Below are positions 9,207-17,529 of a DNA stretch of 64,000 bases, piece after piece (the stretch's first letter is position 1; every line of letters starts with the position of its first letter). The position numbers and the translations under genes were made by a program. This stretch comes from a virus: positions 1 through 64,000 of the IMG/VR virus record IMGVR_UViG_3300035670_000038; one strand, given 5' to 3'. Under the pieces are notes generated by a model, which ran no database searches, had not been told where the DNA came from, and saw only the letters and a list, made by a program, of their open reading frames with translations.

Positions 9207-10397
9207 ATGGCTATAACTATAATAGATAGAAAATCAGCAAATTTAAATACCGGTGATAGAAGAGCAGAAACTAGATTTTTGGTCATTCATCATACAGCGG
9301 GTGGAACTGTTGAAAGTACTATAAAAACACTACAAGATAGAAGATTAAGTTATCACTATTTGGTTGATAAAGATGGTAAAGTTTATCAATTGGTAGATGA
9401 TGCTATTATTGCATATCACGCGTTCGAAGCTAATAGAGTATCTGTCAGTATATCATTGGTTGCACCGAACGATCGTGGAGTTACAAGTCCGCAAGTTCAA
9501 GCAGCACTGGAACTGGGAAGAACTCTTCAACGAAAGTATAATTTACCAGTAAATGCGGTATATGGGCATGGAGAAATTGCATTACCAGCAGAAAAAGAAC
9601 CAACCGAAGGACTTACTGTTACAAATTTACTTCGTAATAATCAAGCACCACCACCATATAATTTAGTTAGAGTACCTGAAGAAAGACAACAACGTGCAGT
9701 TTCAGGAACATCATCGCAATCAACATCTACAAATTACTTTGATAGAATATATTTAACCCCACTGAGAACACTAGCAAATCAGAGTGGTAATGCTGGATTA
9801 CTAGCTCAAGAAGTTATAAAGAAAATAAATACGATAACTACCTCTCCGGCAAGAACGGCTACAGGACAACCACCACGAGTATCTTTGAAAACATTTATTG
9901 AAAATAATAATAGTGTCACTCCAAACGAAAGAATTATTACAGATGTTGTTGGAGAAGTTTCACTTTTAAGCGCGGTAACAACTGTTAATTTGGAAGCACA
10001 AGCAAGAGTGCAATCCATAACATCCAGAGTGGACGGGTTATTACCAGCAGAGGCTGCATTTGCAATACAATATGATTTGTTTGAATTTTTCCCAGATAAA
10101 ATGAGACAAAAAATGTCAATAAATGCTGTCGGTGAAAATCCAAACTATTCTCATGCATGGAGATCACCTGGTAAGTTAGCTATCACGGCAAATGTAACCA
10201 TTCCAGGAGCATCAGGATTTCGTATTGGTCAAATATTTTGGATAGGTCGTACTTATGAACATTATAAACAGTTTGGAGCATTCCAATTATTCGGATTAAC
10301 AGAAACAATAGATTTGAGTAGAGGATGGACAACCCAGATATATGCAAGATTTAATGCAATGCCAAGTACTAAAGTTGCAACATTAAAACCGGTATAA
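9207..10397 (+). CDS. Baseplate-associated N-acetylmuramoyl-L-alanine amidase with tail domain
   Basis: A two-domain protein. Residues 20-150 form an Amidase_2 (T7 lysozyme/PGRP-type) fold with likely zinc ligands H28 or H29 (VIHHTAGG), H121 (YGHGEI) and a YHYLVDKDGKVYQLV core. This enzyme cleaves the amide bond between muramic acid and the stem peptide. Residues about 240-396 form a beta-rich tail domain ending in a FRIGQIFWIGRTYEHY segment. In T4 the equivalent hub protein gp5 carries a lysozyme; here an amidase appears to replace it for local cell-wall penetration. The third zinc ligand of the classic family is not obvious, so activity is likely but unproven. Confidence 0.75.
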   Translation: MAITIIDRKSANLNTGDRRAETRFLVIHHTAGGTVESTIKTLQDRRLSYHYLVDKDGKVYQLVDDAIIAYHAFEANRVSVSISLVAPNDRGVTSPQVQAALELGRTLQRKYNLPVNAVYGHGEIALPAEKEPTEGLTVTNLLRNNQAPPPYNLVRVPEERQQRAVSGTSSQSTSTNYFDRIYLTPLRTLANQSGNAGLLAQEVIKKINTITTSPARTATGQPPRVSLKTFIENNNSVTPNERIITDVVGEVSLLSAVTTVNLEAQARVQSITSRVDGLLPAEAAFAIQYDLFEFFPDKMRQKMSINAVGENPNYSHAWRSPGKLAITANVTIPGASGFRIGQIFWIGRTYEHYKQFGAFQLFGLTETIDLSRGWTTQIYARFNAMPSTKVATLKPV

Positions 10398-10400
10398 TAT

Positions 10401-10814
10401 ATGAGAGGTATGCCTAGAACTTTGTTCGAATCTTTGGGAAATATAAATAACAAACAAGACCTACTTGCGGTTATTAGTAACGTTATTCCTACTGTTTCAC
10501 AAGAAGATATTGACCGTAAAATTAAAACACGTTACTTTGCAAAGTATGCAACGCAACGCAATGGTCTTATATACGAGTTGGATGGTGGTCAATATTCTCG
10601 TATAGAAAGAAATAGTTTATTTTTAAAAACTACTATTGATTGGATAATAGTTGGTAAATTAGAAGATACGATCTTGACTTTACCAAGTGGTGATAATATA
10701 TTAATCAAGGGAGTGATTAGCCAAAACAAAACGTTGGTTGCGTTGGCAGAAGAAGAACTTCCAGGTATCACCAACCACTTACGAAACTACGTGGAGTTTT
10801 ATTCGGGGGAATAA
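10401..10814 (+). CDS. Hypothetical protein at end of tail block
   Basis: A 137-residue soluble protein starting 3 bp after the amidase gene; its stop overlaps the start of the family A polymerase (TAATG). It begins with MRGMPRTLFESL and contains LTLPSGDNILIKG. No family is recognised. The position favours a small baseplate component, but its overlap with the polymerase start means it could also be co-expressed with replication genes. Confidence 0.5.
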   Translation: MRGMPRTLFESLGNINNKQDLLAVISNVIPTVSQEDIDRKIKTRYFAKYATQRNGLIYELDGGQYSRIERNSLFLKTTIDWIIVGKLEDTILTLPSGDNILIKGVISQNKTLVALAEEELPGITNHLRNYVEFYSGE

Positions 10815-12124
10815 TGCTGGTTCAATCGGTTACGGATTTACAGAAGTTACAAACCAGAATAGAGACAGAGGTATCCGTTGTGGTGCCTATTTTCGTTGAT
10901 CAGAATCTCCATCCCGCAGGAAATACCGTATCATCTATTCACATATTGATTGACCAAGATTACTACTGCGTTCCAATTAAACACCCAGACGCAGTACCGA
11001 TGACTATTTCGTTCAAGAACGCATTTAAAGTCATTACATTATACAAGAGAGAAATACTTCATTCGTTTGATGTTCCGCAAGAACGAGTGCATGATGTTGC
11101 AACTATTCTACATTTGTCTAGTAAAAATATTCCTGAAATCCGTGAATATTATACTCCTATTATCACACGGATGTTGCAGCAATTTCAATTCAAGAATTTA
11201 CATCTGAGTGTTCCATTGACGATTTGGATGGAATATGGTAGAAAGTTGACCAAGTTCATTCGAGACAATTTCTATACAGAAATTCCAGACGGATATGAGT
11301 TTGTGAGCAACACACTTATTCCTACATTAACACATATAGAAAAGTCTGGTATGTCTGTAAATACTTCTATCCTTACCGAACATTTTGGTGATGTAAAAAA
11401 GTATATTACTGATAATATAATATATTCCGAATATAATCCATACACAGCAACAGGTAGACCAAGTAACAAATATGGTGGGATTAATTTCGCAGCTCTTAAT
11501 AAGAACGATGGAACAAGAGAGGCATTTGTCAGTAGATACGGAGATGATGGATTACTTATCCAGTTTGATTACGAGGCGTTCCACTTACGTCTGGTTGCGG
11601 CACAACTTGGATATGAACTCCCCGAAACATCGGTCCATACCTATCTTGCCCAACAATATTACGGGAAGCAGGAAGTCAGTCCTGACGAATATGAGGCGTC
11701 AAAGGCAAGAACCTTTGCCCTAATGTATGGAATGAATGAGGATTTAGGTGGTGTTGAATTCTTTCACAAGGTTAGACAATATTCTGGTCAGTTGTGGAAT
11801 CTGTATAAAACTATGGGATATATCAAAACTAAAACTGGTAAGAATATTGTAGTAGATGAACCTTCGTCCAATAAAGTATTCAACTATTCTGTACAATGGT
11901 TAGAAACGGAAACCGCATTACAGAATGTGGCAAAGGTATGTGAACTTTTGAGTGATAAGTTGACCAAACCAATCTTATATACTTACGATGCAATCTTGCT
12001 AGATTTACATAGATCTGAAACCGCATTACTTCCCCGTATCAAGCATTTGTTGGAGGAAGGTGGGTATCCAACTCGAATGTATAAAGGAAAGAACTATAAC
12101 GAACTTTCACCTATAGAAATCTAA
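10814..12124 (+). CDS. Short family A DNA polymerase-like protein
   Basis: A 436-residue protein with the palm motifs of family A (Pol I-like) polymerases in order: TATGRPS at 211-217, motif A FDYEAFHLR with D252, an O-helix KARTFALMYG with K297, F301 and Y305, and motif C YTYDAIL with D392. Both catalytic aspartates are present. In motif C the usual HDE is YDA, and the O-helix arginine is not conserved. The N-terminal 200 residues lack clear exonuclease motifs, and the protein is shorter than Pol I or T7 polymerase. It lies between tail genes and the ssDNA-binding gene, while a full family B polymerase lies at 24970. Repair or a specialised replication role is inferred. Confidence 0.8.
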   Translation: MLVQSVTDLQKLQTRIETEVSVVVPIFVDQNLHPAGNTVSSIHILIDQDYYCVPIKHPDAVPMTISFKNAFKVITLYKREILHSFDVPQERVHDVATILHLSSKNIPEIREYYTPIITRMLQQFQFKNLHLSVPLTIWMEYGRKLTKFIRDNFYTEIPDGYEFVSNTLIPTLTHIEKSGMSVNTSILTEHFGDVKKYITDNIIYSEYNPYTATGRPSNKYGGINFAALNKNDGTREAFVSRYGDDGLLIQFDYEAFHLRLVAAQLGYELPETSVHTYLAQQYYGKQEVSPDEYEASKARTFALMYGMNEDLGGVEFFHKVRQYSGQLWNLYKTMGYIKTKTGKNIVVDEPSSNKVFNYSVQWLETETALQNVAKVCELLSDKLTKPILYTYDAILLDLHRSETALLPRIKHLLEEGGYPTRMYKGKNYNELSPIEI

Positions 12125-12144
12125 GGTTTCACCTTACATAATAA

Positions 12145-12152
12145 TATTTATT
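12145..12152 (+). promoter_or_regulatory. Candidate late-promoter-like octamer TATTTATT
   Basis: TATTTATT lies in the 71-bp gap after the family A polymerase gene, 51 bp before the start at 12196. It belongs to the six-member TATTTAT(A/T) set. Promoter function is inference. Confidence 0.33.
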
Positions 12153-12195
12153 AGGAGTAAAAGTAGTATAGTTCTACCCTAATGAGTTTATTATT

Positions 12196-12597
12196 ATGAA
12201 ACCAGAAACACAGTTACTTTGTACATTCTGTGCTAAAAAAGACATAGATTCCACCATTGAACATATCAAGAAAGTTTATTCTTTAGCGTTTAATTCAGTG
12301 TATGTGTTGGATAATGTGAATGATGAAAATCAAGCAATATTGACATACAATATTGATATGTCTAAACCAGTGCGTGGTGAAGCACCTGAATCTACAATTT
12401 CAGTACATAGAAAGAAGCAAACCAACACCATCTATACAATCAATGCAATTAATAAGTTGATTGAAGAAAAGAATGGTGGTGTATTAGATAAGACATATAA
12501 AATTGAATGGAACGAATTACAAAATACCGTATTAGTTACAGCATATGGTAAATTAAAAAAAGTAAATACTAAAATATCAAATATTATTAATCTTTAA
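12196..12597 (+). CDS. Hypothetical protein, 133 aa
   Basis: A soluble 133-residue protein, lysine- and asparagine-rich, with an N-terminal CTFCAKK pair of cysteines and a C-terminal lysine-rich segment (KLKKVNTKISNI). No family recognised. It stands alone between a candidate late-type octamer upstream and the promoter of the ssDNA-binding protein gene downstream, so it is probably expressed separately from its neighbours. Confidence 0.55.
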   Translation: MKPETQLLCTFCAKKDIDSTIEHIKKVYSLAFNSVYVLDNVNDENQAILTYNIDMSKPVRGEAPESTISVHRKKQTNTIYTINAINKLIEEKNGGVLDKTYKIEWNELQNTVLVTAYGKLKKVNTKISNIINL

Positions 12598-12606
12598 AAC
12601 TGGCAC

Positions 12607-12635
12607 TTGACAAACTAAGCTGACCTCATTATCAT
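12607..12635 (+). promoter_or_regulatory. Sigma70-like promoter for the ssDNA-binding protein gene
   Basis: TTGACA at 12607-12612, a 17-bp spacer and TATCAT at 12630-12635. Transcription would begin near 12642, about 45 bp before the gp32-like start at 12687. Spacing is ideal for a bacterial housekeeping holoenzyme. It matches the other TTGACA-17-TATATT sites in this window. Confidence 0.7.
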
Positions 12636-12646
12636 ACTAGTGAGGT
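12623..12646 (+). promoter_or_regulatory. Inverted repeat flanking the -10 box (possible operator)
   Basis: ACCTCA at 12623-12628 and its perfect complement TGAGGT at 12641-12646 flank the TATCAT box. Because the left arm lies upstream of the predicted start of transcription, the symmetry is more likely a protein-binding operator than an RNA hairpin. Confidence 0.4.
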
Positions 12647-12686
12647 GTATTAAACACTCAACTCTAAACACTAAGGAGAAAATTGT

Positions 12687-13505
12687 ATGGCACTAGATTT
12701 TAATGCCCTAAAGGCAAAGCTCAACACGTTCACAAAGCAAACTGACCGCAGTGAAGCTCTGTGGAAGCCCACCGAAGGTAAGACAACCATCCGTATTGTC
12801 CCATGGGCAAAGAACCGCGAGAACCCCTTTATCGAACTCTATTTCCATTATATCGGAAATAAGACGTATATCTCGCCTCTTTCATTTGGTCGCCGCGACC
12901 CTATCGCGGAATTCGCAGACAAGTTAGTTGAAGATGCACGCCGTGAGGGTCGTGAGGCGGAGAAGGCTGCTTGGAAGCAAGCTAACACCTTCCGTCCGAA
13001 GCTCCGTACCTATGTTCCTGTCATCGTTCGTGGTGAAGAGAGCAAGGGTGTTCGTTTCTTCTCATTCGGTAAGACTGTCTATCAGGACCTTCTTTCGTAC
13101 ATCGCTGACCCTGATTACGGTGATATTACTGACCCAAAGGCTGGTCGTGACGTTGTGGTTGAGTACATCCCACAAGAGAAGTCGGACACGAACTTCGCAA
13201 AGACCTCGGTAAAGGTCAAGCCAAATCAGACCCCTGTGGTCGCTGATGTGGAGTTGGCAAAGACCCTTCTTAACGAGCAGCCCGACATCTTTGCACTATA
13301 CAAGGAACCTTCATATGAAGAGCTCCGTGTTGTTCTCGAAAAGTATCTCGACCCAGATGGAACTACTCCTACCCCAGCTCCTGCTCGTGGTAATTCCGAA
13401 GTAAAGAGTGTGACCGCTGAAGTCCTCGACGTTAAGACGGAGATTTCTGAGTCGGCACAAGTCAAGAACGCTCTTGATGAATTTGATAAGCTCTTTGATA
13501 ATTAA
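12687..13505 (+). CDS. gp32: Single-stranded DNA-binding protein, T4 gp32-like
   Basis: Coats single-stranded DNA during replication and recombination. The N-terminus (MALDFNALKAKLNTF) and the segment TIRIVPWAKNRENPFIEL followed by FHYIG match T4-type gp32 proteins. A proline-rich linker (TPTPAPARG) near residues 226-236 leads to an acidic C-terminus ending DEFDKLFDN, which in T4 recruits partner proteins. The classic zinc-binding Cys/His set of T4 gp32 is not evident. AAGGAG sits upstream. Codons are visibly more G/C-rich than in the tail genes, consistent with high expression. It has its own promoter. Confidence 0.88.
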   Translation: MALDFNALKAKLNTFTKQTDRSEALWKPTEGKTTIRIVPWAKNRENPFIELYFHYIGNKTYISPLSFGRRDPIAEFADKLVEDARREGREAEKAAWKQANTFRPKLRTYVPVIVRGEESKGVRFFSFGKTVYQDLLSYIADPDYGDITDPKAGRDVVVEYIPQEKSDTNFAKTSVKVKPNQTPVVADVELAKTLLNEQPDIFALYKEPSYEELRVVLEKYLDPDGTTPTPAPARGNSEVKSVTAEVLDVKTEISESAQVKNALDEFDKLFDN

Positions 13506-13517
13506 TCGGTAATCATT

Positions 13518-14681
13518 ATGAGTACCGAAAAGAAATCAAAGAAACCAATTCCGTCAGCAGACCGTGACGAATTGGCACAAGTCATCGCAGACTCACTTAA
13601 TAAATTAAACAAAGACTCTGACCAGATTGCATATTTCCTTGATGGTAAGGAAGATACTCCGACAGATTTCACCGATTTTATCTCAACTGGTGCAACGATG
13701 TTGGATATCGCAATCAGCAATCGTCCGCACGGTGGTATCGCTGTGGGTCGTATCACCGAACTTACTGGTCTTGAAGGTTCTGGTAAGTCGTTGGTTGGAG
13801 CACAACTTATCGCTAACACGCAGAAGCGTGGTGGTGTCGCGGTTCTTATTGATACGGAAACCGCAGTCAATCCTGACTTCTTCAAGGCAGTTGGTATTGA
13901 TATGAATAAGTTGGTATATGTCCATCTTTCTACTGTTGAAGATATCTTCGACGCAATCACGAATATCATTGAGAAGGTTCGTGCAGGAAAGGACAAGGAC
14001 AAGTTGGTGACCATTATCGTTGACTCCGTTGCCGCAGCTTCTACCAAGAAGGAAATGGAAGCAGACTTCGGTAAGGATGGATACGCTACGGATAAGGCAA
14101 TTATTATCAGTAAGGCAATGCGTAAGATTACTGGCCTCTTGGGTCGTGAACGCATCGCATTGGTATTCACCAACCAGCTCCGTCAGAAGATGAACGCACC
14201 AGCGTTCTCTGACCCTTGGACAACTTCTGGTGGTAAGGCAATTGCGTTCCACGCATCCACTCGTATTCGTTTGTCATTGATTGGTAAAATCCAAGATGGT
14301 AATAAGAATGTGATTGGTGTAAATGTGAAGGCAGTTGTGGTCAAGAACCGTCTTGGCCCACCACATCGTGTCGCAGAATTTGATATCTACTTCGACCGTG
14401 GTATTGATGACTTCGGTAGTTGGTTGGATGTCTTAAAGGACAATGGTTTGGTCAAGCAGTCGGGTGCATGGTACACGATGGTTGATGAAACTACTGGTGA
14501 AGAAGTCAAGTTCCAATCAAAGGACTTCCCGAAGTTCTTGGAATCTAATGTTACTCGTAAGGAAGCAGTCTATAACAAGATTTGCGATGCACTCATTATG
14601 AAGTATCGTAGTGAGTATAATCCAGACGAACATACATTAGATACTGGTGAAGGTGATACTAAAGAACTCTTACTGGACTAA
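13518..14681 (+). CDS. uvsX: UvsX-like RecA-family recombinase
   Basis: ATP-dependent strand-exchange recombinase for recombination-primed replication. The core has Walker A GLEGSGKS at 84-91, a Walker B region VTIIVDSVAA, and TNQLRQK, the L2-proximal segment of RecA-like proteins. At 387 residues it matches T4 UvsX (about 390). It follows the ssDNA-binding gene by 12 bp, a natural functional pairing because UvsX must displace gp32. The acidic C-terminus is typical of the family. Confidence 0.9.
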   Translation: MSTEKKSKKPIPSADRDELAQVIADSLNKLNKDSDQIAYFLDGKEDTPTDFTDFISTGATMLDIAISNRPHGGIAVGRITELTGLEGSGKSLVGAQLIANTQKRGGVAVLIDTETAVNPDFFKAVGIDMNKLVYVHLSTVEDIFDAITNIIEKVRAGKDKDKLVTIIVDSVAAASTKKEMEADFGKDGYATDKAIIISKAMRKITGLLGRERIALVFTNQLRQKMNAPAFSDPWTTSGGKAIAFHASTRIRLSLIGKIQDGNKNVIGVNVKAVVVKNRLGPPHRVAEFDIYFDRGIDDFGSWLDVLKDNGLVKQSGAWYTMVDETTGEEVKFQSKDFPKFLESNVTRKEAVYNKICDALIMKYRSEYNPDEHTLDTGEGDTKELLLD

Positions 14682-14684
14682 TAT

Positions 14685-15011
14685 ATGTTAGAAGAATTTA
14701 TTTCAGTCGCACTAGAAGCATTTAGTAATGCAAACGGTGATGTAGATAAGTTTGAACTACAACTCCGTAGAAAACTGATGGTGTACAATACTGGTGTCGC
14801 ATCGGCGGCACCAGTTACACCACAGGCAATAACTAATAGTATTGTTACACCAGAATTTGAAAAAGTAGTAAATTCACTTGATGTGAACGATCCTATTTTT
14901 CAAGAATTGGAAAATGTCGATGTCAATAGTTTGAGTGATGAAGATATTTTGGCATTGGCAAGAAAAATGGGATTGATGACTAATTCACAAGAAGAATCTT
15001 TTGATGAGTGA
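14685..15011 (+). CDS. Hypothetical protein between uvsX and exonuclease
   Basis: A 108-residue acidic protein starting 3 bp after uvsX and overlapping the exonuclease start by 8 bp (ATG at 15004). A central low-complexity Ala/Pro/Thr linker separates two helical parts. No family recognised. Position suggests an accessory recombination or replication factor, but nothing in the sequence shows this. Confidence 0.55.
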   Translation: MLEEFISVALEAFSNANGDVDKFELQLRRKLMVYNTGVASAAPVTPQAITNSIVTPEFEKVVNSLDVNDPIFQELENVDVNSLSDEDILALARKMGLMTNSQEESFDE

Positions 15012-16074
15012 TTTACATAAAGTTTTTGAATCAATGAATTTTGATGTCAGTAAGGAGGACACGAAGTATAATAGTCGTGTCCTCTTTATTGACGCACTCA
15101 ACACGTTTTTACGAAGTTACGCAGCTATTCCTACCCTTGATGATAATGGTAATCATATTGGTGGGATGTCTGGGTTTCTAAAAAGTGTTGGTGCTGTAGT
15201 TCGTGATTTCAAACCTTCTCGTGTTGTGATTGTGTTTGACGGAAAAGGTGGGTCACAACGTAGACGTAAAATCTATTCAGATTACAAATCAAATCGTAAG
15301 CCACCGACTCGGTTGAATCGTCAGTATGATATGACAACCGAACAACAAGAAACAGAAAATATGAAGTGGCAGTTAGTGACACTTATTGAAATGTTGGAAT
15401 GTCTCCCTGTTACGGTATTTACGATGGATAATATTGAAGCAGACGATGTGATTGCATACGCATCAGAACTGATTACCGCACAGGGTGGTGAGTCTATTAT
15501 CTATTCAACGGATAAAGACTTCTTACAAATGGTGACAGAGACTACTAAAGTATATAATCCAGTCAAGAAAAAAACATTTGATGTAAATACCGTAGTAGAA
15601 ACATACGGAGTACATCCTGACAACTTTGTATATTATCGTGCATTGCTTGGTGACAAGAGTGATAATATTGATGGTATTCGGGGAGCAGGTGAAAAAACTG
15701 TTCTTAAATTACTACCAGAGTTAGTTGGCAACGCATCAACTATTGATTATGATTTTATAGAACAAAAATATACAGATGTAAAGAAGAAACCAAAATTAAT
15801 TGAAACTATTTTGGATAATAAAGATATATTAGATAGAAATATGCAATTAATGCAACTCAGAGATGTGAATATTTCTGCTGATGCAAAAATGAAAATTGTT
15901 CATAAGTTAGATATTGTTAAGACAGATTTACGCAAGATGGACTTGACAAAGATGCTCATTCGTAGTAGAGTTATATCTAACTTTCCGAATTACGATATGT
16001 GGCTTGCGTCCACATTTGGTACACTAACGAGGTTCTCTAATGGTTCCGATAGCAGCAACACCACCAAGCTATGA
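15004..16074 (+). CDS. 5'-3' exonuclease / RNase H (FEN-type)
   Basis: Flap nuclease of the 5'-3' exonuclease family (T4 RNase H, Pol I N-terminal domain), which removes RNA primers. The order of motifs fits: VLFIDALNTFLRS near the N-terminus, VVIVFDGKGGSQRRR, then IEADDVIAYA, IYSTDKDFLQM, and the helix-hairpin-helix area LGDKSDNIDGIRGAGEKT. The acidic metal ligands are all present. The ATG at 15004 is preferred over the TTG at 15001. The 3' end overlaps the helicase start by 35 bp, implying translational coupling. Confidence 0.88.
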   Translation: MSDLHKVFESMNFDVSKEDTKYNSRVLFIDALNTFLRSYAAIPTLDDNGNHIGGMSGFLKSVGAVVRDFKPSRVVIVFDGKGGSQRRRKIYSDYKSNRKPPTRLNRQYDMTTEQQETENMKWQLVTLIEMLECLPVTVFTMDNIEADDVIAYASELITAQGGESIIYSTDKDFLQMVTETTKVYNPVKKKTFDVNTVVETYGVHPDNFVYYRALLGDKSDNIDGIRGAGEKTVLKLLPELVGNASTIDYDFIEQKYTDVKKKPKLIETILDNKDILDRNMQLMQLRDVNISADAKMKIVHKLDIVKTDLRKMDLTKMLIRSRVISNFPNYDMWLASTFGTLTRFSNGSDSSNTTKL

Positions 16075-17446
16075 CACGAATGTAGACAATCTATCAAAGT
16101 ATGGTATTGAGTTTCAAACGAAAGTATTAGCATCTATTATTTCAGCTCCTAATTTCTTGGAGCAATCGTTTGATGTCATCAATCCCTACTTCTTTGATAG
16201 TGACTCTGGTAAATGGATTGCGAAGAAGGCTCTATCCTATTACAACGAATATCGCACTTTACCAACACTCGAATATTTCAAGGTAGAATTATCGCACGAG
16301 GCAGATGATAGTCTCCGCGCGGGAACTATTGAATTGCTCCGTAAGGTAGTCACGAAGGTCACAGATAGTGACGCAGAATATATTCGTGATAAGTTCCTTG
16401 ACTTTGCCCGTAATCAATCATTAAAGTCCGCAATCATTAAGTCTGTGGATTTGTTACAGAGTGGTGATTATGATAAGATTAAGAATGTTGTTGATAACGC
16501 ACTTCGTAGTGGGCAACCAAAAGAAATCGGTTTGAACTGGTCGGAAGATGTTGAAGGACGATTGATGAAGGTGGCTCGTGAAGTGGTTCCTACTGGTTGG
16601 GATGTAATTGACGCACTTACTGGTGGTGGTCTTGGACCTGGTGAGTTAGGTGTTATCGCAGCACCATCGGGTATTGGTAAGAGTTGGGCATTATCTTCTA
16701 TTGGTGCAAACGCATTGAAGAAAGGAAAACGAGTAGTCCATTATACTCTTGAATTAAATGAAAATTATGTTGGTATCAGATATGATACTATCTTTACTGG
16801 AATTGAACCTGGAAAAATTCCAGATAATGTTGAAACTGTAAAAGATGTGGTGTCTAAGATTACTGGACAATTAATTATTAAGTATTACCCCGCTCGTAGT
16901 GCAAATTGCAACACCCTTATAGCACATGTGCAGCAACTCACGGCGTTGGGATATAAACCAGATTTAATGTTGGTGGATTACGCAGACTTGCTACGATCAT
17001 CCGAACGTGTAGATGCTCGGTATCAAGAACTTGGTGCAATTTACGAGGAACTTCGTGGTATTGCAGGAGAACTTGGTATTCCGTGTTGGACGGCATCACA
17101 AACACAGCGGTCATCTATCCAAGACGAGGTAATTCAGGCAGATAAGATTTCGGAGTCATATAATAAGATTATGACTGCTGATTTAGTTATCTCATTGAGT
17201 AGAAAATTAGAAGATAAGGTCAATAAGACAGGACGTGCCCATATTATCAAAAATAGATTTGGTGCAGATGGTCAGACATTCCCTGTCTTGATGGATACAA
17301 GTATCGGTCAGATACAGATTTACGATGAGAAGTCATCAAAGGGTATTTTATTGAAGAAGCAGATGGATAATCAGGTTAACGATGAAAGAAATTCACTCCG
17401 TAAAAAGCTGGCAGAGATGAGTGGATTAGAAAGTCTTGATGATTAA
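16040..17446 (+). CDS. Replicative DNA helicase, DnaB/gp41 type
   Basis: Hexameric 5'-3' helicase that unwinds the replication fork. It has an N-terminal helical domain, then a RecA-type core with Walker A APSGIGKS at 208-215, HYTLELNE (the DnaB H1a region), LMLVDYADL (Walker B) and ASQTQRSS. Length (468) matches T4 gp41 (475). It overlaps the upstream nuclease gene by 35 bp. No primase domain is fused, and no primase gene is seen in this window. Confidence 0.9.
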   Translation: MVPIAATPPSYDTNVDNLSKYGIEFQTKVLASIISAPNFLEQSFDVINPYFFDSDSGKWIAKKALSYYNEYRTLPTLEYFKVELSHEADDSLRAGTIELLRKVVTKVTDSDAEYIRDKFLDFARNQSLKSAIIKSVDLLQSGDYDKIKNVVDNALRSGQPKEIGLNWSEDVEGRLMKVAREVVPTGWDVIDALTGGGLGPGELGVIAAPSGIGKSWALSSIGANALKKGKRVVHYTLELNENYVGIRYDTIFTGIEPGKIPDNVETVKDVVSKITGQLIIKYYPARSANCNTLIAHVQQLTALGYKPDLMLVDYADLLRSSERVDARYQELGAIYEELRGIAGELGIPCWTASQTQRSSIQDEVIQADKISESYNKIMTADLVISLSRKLEDKVNKTGRAHIIKNRFGADGQTFPVLMDTSIGQIQIYDEKSSKGILLKKQMDNQVNDERNSLRKKLAEMSGLESLDD

Positions 17447-17478
17447 CTAACACATAATTTTTTCCTAAATCAACACCC

Positions 17479-17486
17479 TATTTATT
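17479..17486 (+). promoter_or_regulatory. Candidate late-promoter-like octamer TATTTATT
   Basis: TATTTATT lies in the 83-bp gap before the ribonucleotide reductase gene, 51 bp upstream of its ATG. It belongs to the recurrent gap octamer set. Function is inferred. Confidence 0.33.
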
Positions 17487-17529
17487 TAACCACAACCCCT
17501 AACAAAATTGAAAAGTTTGGAGTAAGCAA

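Noticed and set aside
13502-14252. Minus-strand open frames of 223 and 189 residues opposite uvsX
   Set aside because: They are shadows of uvsX in other frames. uvsX has clear motifs and the shadows have none.
15943-15971. TTGACA with a TAGAGT box 17 bp downstream, inside the exonuclease gene
   Set aside because: The -10 box is poor and the next gene overlaps closely; likely chance.
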